Positions 1 to 5,859 of a DNA stretch of 8,988 bases are shown one piece after another. Below the pieces are notes generated by a model that saw only the letters and a program-made list of their open reading frames with translations, had not been told where the DNA came from and made no database searches. The DNA comes from Labilithrix sp. (GTDB lineage Bacteria; Myxococcota; Polyangia; Polyangiales; Polyangiaceae), in contig JAQBQL010000228.1 in the NCBI GenBank assembly GCA_028287035.1, positions 1 through 8,988 of the forward strand, written 5' to 3'. The position numbers and the translations under genes were made by a program. Positions within the stretch are counted from its first letter, which is position 1. Each line of letters opens with the position of its first letter.

Positions 1-71
1 ACCTTCGTGGCGGAGAGTGTCCCCGCGGTTGTCGCTCGAGGTCGCCAGCTCCGTCACCTACGTGCTCCACA

Positions 72-755
72 CTACGCTGCGAGCTTCACTTCCTCGGCGG
101 TCTCCGTGTCACCGAGAACATCTCGGAGCTGAGTCATTGCGCGGGCGTGCAGCTGGGAAATCCGAGCTTCGCTCAAACCCATGATGTTCGCAATGGCCTT
201 GCTGGGCATCCCCTGGAAGTACCGCATGCGCACGATCTCACGCTCACGTTCGGGCAGAGTGGCGACTGCAGTGTGCAAGGCCTCGTGCTCGCGACGCTCG
301 AGGATGCTCTCGAGGGGAGACGCACGGTCCTCGGCGAATCCGGAGGCGGCGCCGGCCCAGAGATCGTCGAACGCGACGACGGTGACGCGCGGTCGAGCTT
401 GCGCCGCGTCGGGCGCGTTCGCGGCGTTGATCGGCGTGACGTTCGAGGCGGATTCGTTGCCGGCCGGAGGCGTCTCCTTGCGGCGGCGCGGCGACCAGTC
501 GTGACGCCGGAGCTCATCCACGATCGAGCCGCGGATGCGGATGCGCGCGTAGCTCGCGAACATCTCCGGGCAGGTGTGCGCGCTCGAGCGGAGCGCGTGG
601 AAGAGGCCGAGCGTTCCCGCCGAGATGAGATCCTCGCGCTGGACGCTCCGCGGGAGGCGGCGCATGAAGTGAGCGACGATCCGCTGCACCAGCGGCATGT
701 GCTCGGCGATTTCCTGCGCGGTCGGAGTCGGGTTCGTGGCTCGTGCGGTTTCCAT
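72..755 (-). CDS. FliA/WhiG-type alternative sigma factor lacking a recognisable region 3 domain
   Basis: Sigma-70 family factor, 227 aa from this start, expected to direct RNA polymerase to a specific promoter set. Region 2 spans about residues 20-92 (MPLVQRIVAHF, EDLISAGTLGLFHAL, then FASYARIRIRGSIVDELRR, the FliA/WhiG-type 2.3-2.4 signature). Region 4 spans about 150-212 (LPEREREIVRMRYFQG, and an HTH ending LSEARISQLHARAM). FliA proteins normally carry a region 3 helix-turn-helix between these. Here there is an Ala/Asn/Pro-rich linker (about 93-122) followed only by a short segment like region 3.2 (VVAFDDLWAG, 126-135). An in-frame ATG at 782 would add nine residues; neither start has a clear Shine-Dalgarno, and I chose the one nearer region 2. 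The gene lies downstream of and parallel to the czcC-like gene, 155 bases away. No flagellar or anti-sigma gene is in view, so targets are unknown. The family call is firm; the flagellar role is not supported. Confidence 0.9.
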   Translation of the reverse strand: METARATNPTPTAQEIAEHMPLVQRIVAHFMRRLPRSVQREDLISAGTLGLFHALRSSAHTCPEMFASYARIRIRGSIVDELRRHDWSPRRRKETPPAGNESASNVTPINAANAPDAAQARPRVTVVAFDDLWAGAASGFAEDRASPLESILERREHEALHTAVATLPEREREIVRMRYFQGMPSKAIANIMGLSEARISQLHARAMTQLRDVLGDTETAEEVKLAA

Positions 756-910
756 TCTGATGACCACTGGAGCACCGACCATGCCAGCCCGCGGCGACCC
801 CCGACCCACGATTTGCGGGCATTTTGCGGCGTCACGGCCGCGACGGGTTGCTCGCCGCTCGTCACGTCGGTGACGCGCCCCGGGTCGGGCGTCATCCCCG
901 TGGCGTACGC
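756..910. promoter_or_regulatory. Intergenic region between the czcC-like and sigma factor genes, with a small inverted repeat
   Basis: Non-coding stretch upstream of the sigma gene (minus strand). It holds a perfect 6-base inverted repeat, CGTCAC at 860-865 and GTGACG at 870-875, with a 4-base loop. A third copy of CGTCAC lies at 830-835. There is no T-run after the hairpin in the minus direction, so it does not look like a classical intrinsic terminator. It could be an operator or chance in GC-rich DNA. I see no convincing -35/-10 pair or FliA-type promoter. The sigma gene probably has its own promoter here, but read-through from the upstream operon is equally possible. Confidence 0.3.
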
Positions 911-2221
911 CTAGTCGCGGGCGCGGCCGGGACCCACGGCTCGCTCGAGATCGAGCGTTGCCTTCACCGCTTCGGTCTGGAGCGTGACCCGCCGCTCCTG
1001 CGCGTCGAGGTACGCGTTGTAGGCGTCGAGCAGCTCGAGGATGCTCGCCTTGCCCTCGCGGTAGGAGAGCTCGCCGATCGCGCGGAGCCGGTCGACCTCG
1101 GGCGCGGTCGTGTCCCGGTACCTCCGCCAGGTGGCGACACGCACCGCCATCGCGCCGGCCGCGCGCTCGACCTCGCGCCTCACGGTGAGCTCCACCTCGT
1201 CGCGGCGCACCCGGTCCTCGCTGGCGACCGCGCGGCTCCGGGCGACGCTGCCCTGGCCGCGATCGAGGACGGGGATGGGCACCGACAGGCTCGCGACCAT
1301 CGCCCCGCCGCTCAGCCCGAGCGAGCCGGGCACGTCGATGAACCGTGTGTAACCGACGCCCACGTCCGGCGAGGGCACCACGCTCCGTCGCGCTGCCGCG
1401 ATGCGGAGGTCGCCGGCCTCGGCCCGCCGCCGTGCGCTGGCGACGTCGGGCCGCCCCTCGAGCGCACGCTTCACGAGCGCCTCCAGGTCGGCCGGTGTGG
1501 GCGCGGCGGGCGTGTCGTCGAGCGCGTCCTCGACCGTGACCGTGCGCGCATCGATCGAGGGACCGATTGCCAGGGCGAGCGCGGCGCGCGCCACGAGGAG
1601 CTCGGTCTCGACCTCGGCGAGGCGGCCCTCCACCTTGCTGCGTTCGACGTTCACGCGGATGCGGTCGTAAGGAGCGTTGGCGCCGGCGTTGGCGCGCTCG
1701 GTGACGATCCCCTCGACCCGCGCGAGATCGCCGAGGGCGGCGCGGACGATGCGCCAGCGAGCCTGTGCGCGCTGTAGCTCGACGTAGGCCTCCCTCGCGT
1801 CGTACGTCACGTCCCACACGTTCGCGGCATACGCGCGCTCGTCGGCGCCGAGGAGCCCGCGTGCCAGATCACGACGGGCGCCCGCCTGACCGCCGAGCGG
1901 AATGACCTGGTCGACGCCGATGGTGATCTCCTCGTTGCCGCCGGTCACCGCGCCGTGGGTCAGGAAGAGGCCGTTCACGTTGAGGTTGGGGTTCTGCCAG
2001 AGCCCGGCGGTGATGACGTCGGCCCGCGATTGATCGAGCCGATGCCGCGCCGCGAGGAGGCCGAGGTTCTCGCGGCGCAGTCGCTCGAGCGCCGCGCTGC
2101 GCGTCACGACCGGACCGGCGTCGGGCAGGGGAAGGAGAGGCGGAGCGCCGTACGCGCGCGCGGGGAGCGTCAGGGCGAGGGCGAGGACGAGGGCTCCGGC
2201 GAGCAGCGAGACCTTCCGCAT
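911..2221 (-). CDS. czcC: CzcC-like outer-membrane efflux protein (TolC/OEP superfamily)
   Basis: Outer-membrane channel subunit of a tripartite efflux pump, 436 aa, the usual length for the CzcC/CusC group. A hydrophobic signal peptide covers about residues 1-23, with likely cleavage after ARA. Two outer-membrane efflux repeats follow. The first (about 40-220) carries LWQNPNLNV at 74-82 and QVIPLGGQ at 105-112. The second (about 244-430) carries PIPVLDRGQG at 315-324 and the repeat-end motif YREGKASILELLDAYNAYL at 387-405. Coiled, Arg/Glu/Ala-rich helices between them fit the periplasmic alpha-barrel. The ATG lies 17 bases after the stop of the upstream lipoprotein gene, so it is probably the last gene of that operon; no strong ribosome binding site is visible. 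The natural partners, CzcB and CzcA, are on the opposite strand about 2.4 kb away. The family is certain; the czc assignment rests on the neighbouring metal RND genes. Confidence 0.93.
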   Translation of the reverse strand: MRKVSLLAGALVLALALTLPARAYGAPPLLPLPDAGPVVTRSAALERLRRENLGLLAARHRLDQSRADVITAGLWQNPNLNVNGLFLTHGAVTGGNEEITIGVDQVIPLGGQAGARRDLARGLLGADERAYAANVWDVTYDAREAYVELQRAQARWRIVRAALGDLARVEGIVTERANAGANAPYDRIRVNVERSKVEGRLAEVETELLVARAALALAIGPSIDARTVTVEDALDDTPAAPTPADLEALVKRALEGRPDVASARRRAEAGDLRIAAARRSVVPSPDVGVGYTRFIDVPGSLGLSGGAMVASLSVPIPVLDRGQGSVARSRAVASEDRVRRDEVELTVRREVERAAGAMAVRVATWRRYRDTTAPEVDRLRAIGELSYREGKASILELLDAYNAYLDAQERRVTLQTEAVKATLDLERAVGPGRARD

Positions 2222-2238
2222 GCGCGCAGAGTGTCAGG

Positions 2239-2727
2239 TCAGTCGCGCGCCATCCAGGGACATCGCTTGACGAGCGCACTGAACGGCTTGCGGCTGCAGT
2301 TGAAGCCGGTCTTCACGCCGTGGTTCGTGGTCTCCTTGCACTCCTGGCCCTTCTCGTAGGAGCCGACCGAGTCGGGCTCGATCTCGCGCCAGCAGTCGCC
2401 GAGCCGCTCGATGTCCCAGCGGTAGTACCCGCGTTCATCCCACCAGTGGCGCACGTAGACGGGGACCTCGTCGCCGACCTCGTACTTCTCGGTGCATTTT
2501 GCAAACCACTGGCTGCCGCGGATGACCTGGAACTGATCGCCGGGGCACGCGTCCCACTCGACCTCGTAGTCGACCTGGGTGACGGTGCCATCGGGCGCCT
2601 TCTCGACCTCTTCCTTGCGGACGATCTGCACGGCCGACTCGTAACGCTCGACGCGCCGGCAGCCGCTCGCGAGGGCGAGGCTCGTGAGCGCGGCGGCCAG
2701 GGCGAGGATCCTCGGCGCCCGGCTCAT
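2239..2727 (-). CDS. Cysteine-rich lipoprotein of unknown function
   Basis: A 162-aa predicted lipoprotein. After a short basic start (MSRAPR) and a hydrophobic helix (about 7-20) comes a lipobox, LASGC, with Cys23 as the lipidated residue. The mature part has six more cysteines (61, 78, 112, 130, 144, 156), enough for three disulfides, and is rich in aromatics (W74, W95, W96, Y101, Y102, W104), suggesting a compact, extracytoplasmic, disulfide-stabilised fold. I do not recognise the family. The start at 2727 is chosen because its ATG overlaps the TGA of the upstream gene as ATGA (2724-2727) and because it gives a clean lipoprotein signal; an in-frame start at 2757 would add ten residues and spoil it. 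The coupled overlap places it in one operon with the anchored protein and the pLGIC upstream, and czcC follows 17 bases later. A periplasmic accessory role for the channel or pump is inference. Confidence 0.85.
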   Translation of the reverse strand: MSRAPRILALAAALTSLALASGCRRVERYESAVQIVRKEEVEKAPDGTVTQVDYEVEWDACPGDQFQVIRGSQWFAKCTEKYEVGDEVPVYVRHWWDERGYYRWDIERLGDCWREIEPDSVGSYEKGQECKETTNHGVKTGFNCSRKPFSALVKRCPWMARD

Positions 2728-3287
2728 CGGCGCGCCCAGCTCGTTCCGTCGGTGCACGTGGTCTTGTCGATCTGGGCGATCGCGAGCGTCGCGAGGTGGG
2801 CGTTCTTGAGGTTCGCGGAGACGATGGCCTTCTTGCCGGGCGCGATCGGCGCGCTGGACGAAAAGGCCACGAAGTTCTCGCCGCCGGCGAGCACCGCCGA
2901 AGGCTTGCCGCGCGCGTCGAACCCGTAGGCCACGCCCTCGAGTGACTTCAGCGTGCAGGCCGCGTGGTTCTCGACCACGACGTGGAGCTCGACGCCCTCG
3001 TCGCCGGCGCCGAACGCCGCGACGTGGGAGACGACCGCATCACCCTCGGTCATGGTCCTCAGCGCCTCGCGGCTCTTCGCGAGCGGCATCGCCCGGAGGA
3101 CCTTCGTGCCCGCCTTCGGGCTCGGGTTGTCGCCGGCGGACTTCTGCTCCGTCTGCGGGGTGACCTGGACGTAGGGCTTCGACCACTGACGCTCGAGCGT
3201 GAAGCGCCCCGCGAGGAACCCCACGATGAGGCCGATGACGAGGGCGATACCGGTGACGAGGAGGGTTCTGGTGGTCATGGCATTCAC
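2724..3287 (-). CDS. Membrane-anchored periplasmic protein of unknown function
   Basis: A 187-aa protein with one N-terminal transmembrane helix (about residues 8-27, glycine-rich and ending GRF), then a polar linker (about 33-65) and a soluble domain (about 80-180). The helix has no good signal-peptidase site, so it probably stays as an inner-membrane anchor with the domain in the periplasm. The domain alternates hydrophobic beta-like strands (VELHVVVEN, SLEGVAYGFDARGK, PIAPGKKAIVSANL), a pattern resembling small Ig-like/FxLYD-type beta-sandwich domains; that resemblance is by eye and weak. Cys111 and Cys178 could pair. The chosen start is a GTG at 3287, overlapping the pLGIC stop by four bases (GTGA); an ATG at 3278 is the alternative, three residues shorter. 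The 3' end overlaps the lipoprotein start by four bases. The tight coupling suggests co-translation with the channel. Function is unknown. Confidence 0.85.
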   Translation of the reverse strand: MNAMTTRTLLVTGIALVIGLIVGFLAGRFTLERQWSKPYVQVTPQTEQKSAGDNPSPKAGTKVLRAMPLAKSREALRTMTEGDAVVSHVAAFGAGDEGVELHVVVENHAACTLKSLEGVAYGFDARGKPSAVLAGGENFVAFSSSAPIAPGKKAIVSANLKNAHLATLAIAQIDKTTCTDGTSWARR

Positions 3288-4561
3288 ACGATGCAGGCGA
3301 GGAGCATGACGATTCCGGTGATGATCGGCACCGCGGTGCGCGCCACCTTGAAGACGTGCTCCATCCAGCGTTCGTCACCGAGCATGAGCATCCACGTGGA
3401 GGCCATGTTGAGGAGGAGCGACACGTAGACGCCGAGCATCAGCTTGTCGGCGTGCGTCAGGTAGCCGGTCGCGGGGAGCGCCTGGATGAGCGAGTAATGG
3501 AAGAGCACCGCGGCCGCGAGCATCGGGGCGCCGGCGCTCGTGCGCACCTCGAGCTCGTCGGGCGGGACCCACATGCCAGTCAGCGAGATGAGGACGATGA
3601 TGAACGCCGGCACGAACACGCTGAAGGCGGCGGAGGTCGCGAAGCGATCGACGGTCAGCGTGAACTTGTAACGGGAGACGTAGAGGTCGTCCCGGTCGAA
3701 GCGCGGCGGGTACTTGTGCTTGTACGACTCCGCGCCCACCGCATTCACGCCGAAGCTCGCGAGGAGGAAGCTCTCGTCGAGCGACGTGCGGTTCTTGTCG
3801 GCCTCGAAGATGATCTGGTCGACGCCCGCCTTCTGATCCTCCATCTCGATCGTGAGCTGCTGCACGTCGAACGGATAGAGGCGGAGGTCGATGTCCGAGC
3901 TGAACTTGCCAGTCACCGAGTAGACCTTGAAGGTCTCGGTCTCGGCGAGCGGCGTCAACGTCACCTCGTGCCCGTTCGTGAACACGAGGTTCAGCGCGGG
4001 CAGCGCCTTGTCGGCGGTGATCGAGAGGAAGAAGTCGGCCTCGAAGCCGCCGGTCTGGATGTTGAACTCGCGGACCTCGCGGATGACGAGGCCGACCTTG
4101 GCGTGCGTCGGCCCGCCGAAGCGCGGGTGCGCGAAGACGCTGCGGAACTCGCCCTCGCGATGGATGGGGACCTTGCCGCTGCCGAGCGCGGTCTTCTCCT
4201 CGTCGGAGGCGTTCGGCGAGAAGTCCTCGTCGCCCTGCGTGACCGCGTAGTCCATGCCGCCGGCGTCGGGATCGAACGAAGCGTCGCCGCCGGCGTCGGT
4301 GAGCGCGCCGGGGGCCGGAGCAGCGGCCGGAGCCGCGGCGGGCGGAGGCGCAGCGTCGACCCCCGCGTCCTTCCTCGCCTTCTTCGCCGGCGCGCCCGCA
4401 GCGGCCGCGCTCGTGCCGCCGCCGGGCGTCTGCGCGCTGACCTTCCGCGCCACGATCACGAGGCCCAGCACGACCGCAGTGAGGACGCAGATCAGCTGGA
4501 ATGCGCGGTTCCGCAGGCTGCGTTTCTTGCGGGGCTTCCGCCCGTGACCCGGGAAAGGCAC
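3284..4561 (-). CDS. Prokaryotic pentameric ligand-gated ion channel (Cys-loop receptor superfamily homologue)
   Basis: A 425-aa channel subunit; the family forms pentamers that open an ion pore when a ligand binds the extracellular domain. The basic N-terminus and hydrophobic helix (about 20-38) look like a signal peptide with possible cleavage after VSA (43). A low-complexity Ala/Pro/Asp linker (about 44-110) precedes the beta-rich ligand-binding domain (about 130-305). That domain includes FEADFFLSI (173-181) and the hallmark Pro-loop LYPFDVQQLTIEMED (228-242). It has no cysteines, as usual for prokaryotic members such as GLIC and ELIC. The membrane part shows M1 with a central proline (about 309-332), M2 (about 338-361), the linker LPATGYLTHADKL (362-374) resembling that of GLIC, M3 (about 374-394) and M4 (about 404-425). 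A GTG is the only usable start, since an in-frame stop lies 9 bases further upstream. It is the first gene of the leftward operon. Ligand and ion selectivity are not known. Confidence 0.93.
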   Translation of the reverse strand: MPFPGHGRKPRKKRSLRNRAFQLICVLTAVVLGLVIVARKVSAQTPGGGTSAAAAGAPAKKARKDAGVDAAPPPAAAPAAAPAPGALTDAGGDASFDPDAGGMDYAVTQGDEDFSPNASDEEKTALGSGKVPIHREGEFRSVFAHPRFGGPTHAKVGLVIREVREFNIQTGGFEADFFLSITADKALPALNLVFTNGHEVTLTPLAETETFKVYSVTGKFSSDIDLRLYPFDVQQLTIEMEDQKAGVDQIIFEADKNRTSLDESFLLASFGVNAVGAESYKHKYPPRFDRDDLYVSRYKFTLTVDRFATSAAFSVFVPAFIIVLISLTGMWVPPDELEVRTSAGAPMLAAAVLFHYSLIQALPATGYLTHADKLMLGVYVSLLLNMASTWMLMLGDERWMEHVFKVARTAVPIITGIVMLLACIV

Positions 4562-4662
4562 GGCGCGAAGCTATCACAACGCGGGTTCACACGGGTGTGG
4601 CACCCTGCAACGACGATGCAGTTCTCTCGGCGTTCGCGGCGCGGATCTGGAATCATCGCGCC
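4562..4662. promoter_or_regulatory. Divergent promoter/operator region between the pLGIC operon and czcBA
   Basis: About 100 bases separating two divergent GTG starts, the only place where promoters for both operons can lie close to their first genes. It is less GC-rich around 4571-4580 (CTATCACAAC). Overlapping dyads sit at 4588-4605 and are listed separately. A TTGCAG hexamer reading leftward (4610 to 4605) could be a -35 box, but I find no good -10 at a standard distance. Upstream of the rightward start, CTGGAA at 4647-4652 is a weak Shine-Dalgarno candidate. No MerR-type 19-base spacer arrangement could be built. Shared regulation of the two operons is inferred from the geometry only. Confidence 0.5.
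4588..4605. repeat. Two overlapping short inverted repeats in the divergent region
   Basis: The sequence CACACGGGTGTGGCACCC contains CACAC (4588-4592) paired with GTGTG (4595-4599) across two bases, and GGGTG (4593-4597) paired with CACCC (4601-4605) across three. The two dyads share bases and are mutually exclusive as hairpins. As double-stranded DNA, either could be a dimeric regulator's site. It lies near the centre of the gap between the two divergent starts, where an operator controlling both would be expected. The arms are only five bases, so chance is a real alternative. Confidence 0.35.
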
Positions 4663-5850
4663 GTGAGACGCCCTCGCCGTGCCGCGCCTTCGGTGGCCCT
4701 CCGTGCGTTCGCTTTCGCGGCGCTGGTGGCGAGCGGCGGTGTGCTCGTGGGCTGCAAGGACAAGCCCGCCGCCGAGGCGCCCAAGGAGGCGAAGGAGGAC
4801 GGCGTCGACGTGAAGCTCACGCCGAAGGCGCTCGAGGCCTCTCACCTGACGACCGTGAAGGCGCGGTCGGTGCCCCGCCGCGCGAGCGTCATCGCGGCGG
4901 GCAAGGTGGACTTCGTGCCGAGCCGCGTGGCGCGCGTCGGTCCGCCGATCGCCGGACGCGTGGCGACGATCCCCGTCGTGGTCGGCCAGAAGGTGGGGAA
5001 GGGCGCGACGCTCCTCACCCTGGACAGCGTCGAGGTGGGCCGCGCGCGTGCCGACTACCTCGCCGCGAAGACCCGCCTCGAGCAGACGAAGGCCGAGAGC
5101 GATCGCGAGCAGCGCCTCATGGCGGGCGGCGCCACCTCGGACCGCGCGGTGCTCGTGGCAAAGGCGGAGCAGGCGCAGGCGCAGGCCGAGCTCCGCGCGA
5201 GCGAGGACCGACTCTCGACGCTGGGCCTCGGCGCCAGCGCCAGCGGCCAGAGCGTGAGCCTCACCGCGCCGATCGCCGGGACCGTCCTCCAGGTGACCGC
5301 CCGCGTCGGCCAGCCGGTCGGCACCACCGACACCCTCGTCGTGGTCGGCGAGACCGAGCAGGTGTGGCTCGACGTGGACATCTACGAGCGCGACGTCGGG
5401 AACGTGCACCTCGGCGACGAGGTGAAGGTGACGTCCATCGCGTTCCCCACGCGCTCGTTCGACGGCAAGGTCGACCAGCTCGGCGCGACCGTCGATGCCG
5501 ACCGCCACGTGCTGGACGCGCGCATCGTCCTCCCCAACGAGGACGGCGCGCTGAAGCCCGGAATGACCGCCAGCGCGCGGATCATGGGCGGCGCGGGCGG
5601 TGACGGCGGCGCGCCCGTCGCCGCGCTCGTGGTGCCGCGTCACGCGATCCAGACCATCGACGGCTCGCCGTACGTGTTCGTGGAGCGCCAGCCGGGGCGC
5701 TACGAGATGCGCCCGGTCGAACGCGGCGCCGAGCTCGACGACGACGTCGAGATCGCGCGCGGCCTCGAGGCCGGCGAGACGGTGGTGGTGGACGGCTCGT
5801 TCATCCTGAAGAGCGAAGCGCTGAAAGCCCAGATGGGCGCGAACGACTGA
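4663..5850 (+). CDS. czcB: Heavy-metal RND efflux periplasmic adaptor (membrane fusion protein), lipoprotein
   Basis: Periplasmic adaptor of the HlyD/CusB/CzcB family, 395 aa, joining the RND pump to the outer-membrane channel. The GTG start is chosen because it gives a compact lipoprotein signal: basic RRPRR, a hydrophobic stretch, then lipobox VLVGC with Cys31. Longer in-frame extensions run into the divergent pLGIC gene. Domains in order: a lipoyl half-motif around 93-122 (PPIAGRVATIPVVVGQKVGKG); an alpha-helical hairpin at about 125-187, rich in Ala/Glu/Gln/Arg; the second lipoyl half at 199-228 (LTAPIAGTVLQVTARVGQPV); a beta-barrel at about 232-307, ending in LKPGMTASARI; and a membrane-proximal domain at about 318-385 (VVPRHAIQTIDG, LEAGETVVVDG). 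I see no His-rich segment or clustered N-terminal methionines of the kind used for copper in CusB. The stop is followed 9 bases later by the RND gene, so the two form an operon. Confidence 0.94.
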   Translation: MRRPRRAAPSVALRAFAFAALVASGGVLVGCKDKPAAEAPKEAKEDGVDVKLTPKALEASHLTTVKARSVPRRASVIAAGKVDFVPSRVARVGPPIAGRVATIPVVVGQKVGKGATLLTLDSVEVGRARADYLAAKTRLEQTKAESDREQRLMAGGATSDRAVLVAKAEQAQAQAELRASEDRLSTLGLGASASGQSVSLTAPIAGTVLQVTARVGQPVGTTDTLVVVGETEQVWLDVDIYERDVGNVHLGDEVKVTSIAFPTRSFDGKVDQLGATVDADRHVLDARIVLPNEDGALKPGMTASARIMGGAGGDGGAPVAALVVPRHAIQTIDGSPYVFVERQPGRYEMRPVERGAELDDDVEIARGLEAGETVVVDGSFILKSEALKAQMGAND

Positions 5851-5859
5851 GCGCGCCCG

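Noticed and set aside
824..1777. A 317-codon open frame on the plus strand opposite the czcC-like gene
   Set aside because: Composition typical of an antisense shadow; the opposite strand has the two outer-membrane efflux repeats.
756..1817. An open frame that would extend the sigma factor to 581 residues
   Set aside because: The extension is Arg-rich low-complexity shadow of the czcC-like gene. The sigma domains begin only after the ATG at 755 (or 782).
4501..4662. An upstream ATG in frame with czcB, adding 54 residues
   Set aside because: The extension overlaps the start of the divergent pLGIC gene and has no signal features. The GTG at 4663 gives a clean lipoprotein signal.
4562..4662. 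A MerR-family operator (dyad in a 19-base spacer) in the divergent region
   Set aside because: Placing the candidate TTGCAG as -35 with a 19-base spacer gives CCCGCG as -10, which is not credible. The dyads do not match known MerR-family metal sites.
3356..4666. A 436-codon open frame on the plus strand opposite the pLGIC gene
   Set aside because: Arg/Glu/Val/His-rich shadow without motifs; the minus-strand frame has clear channel domains.
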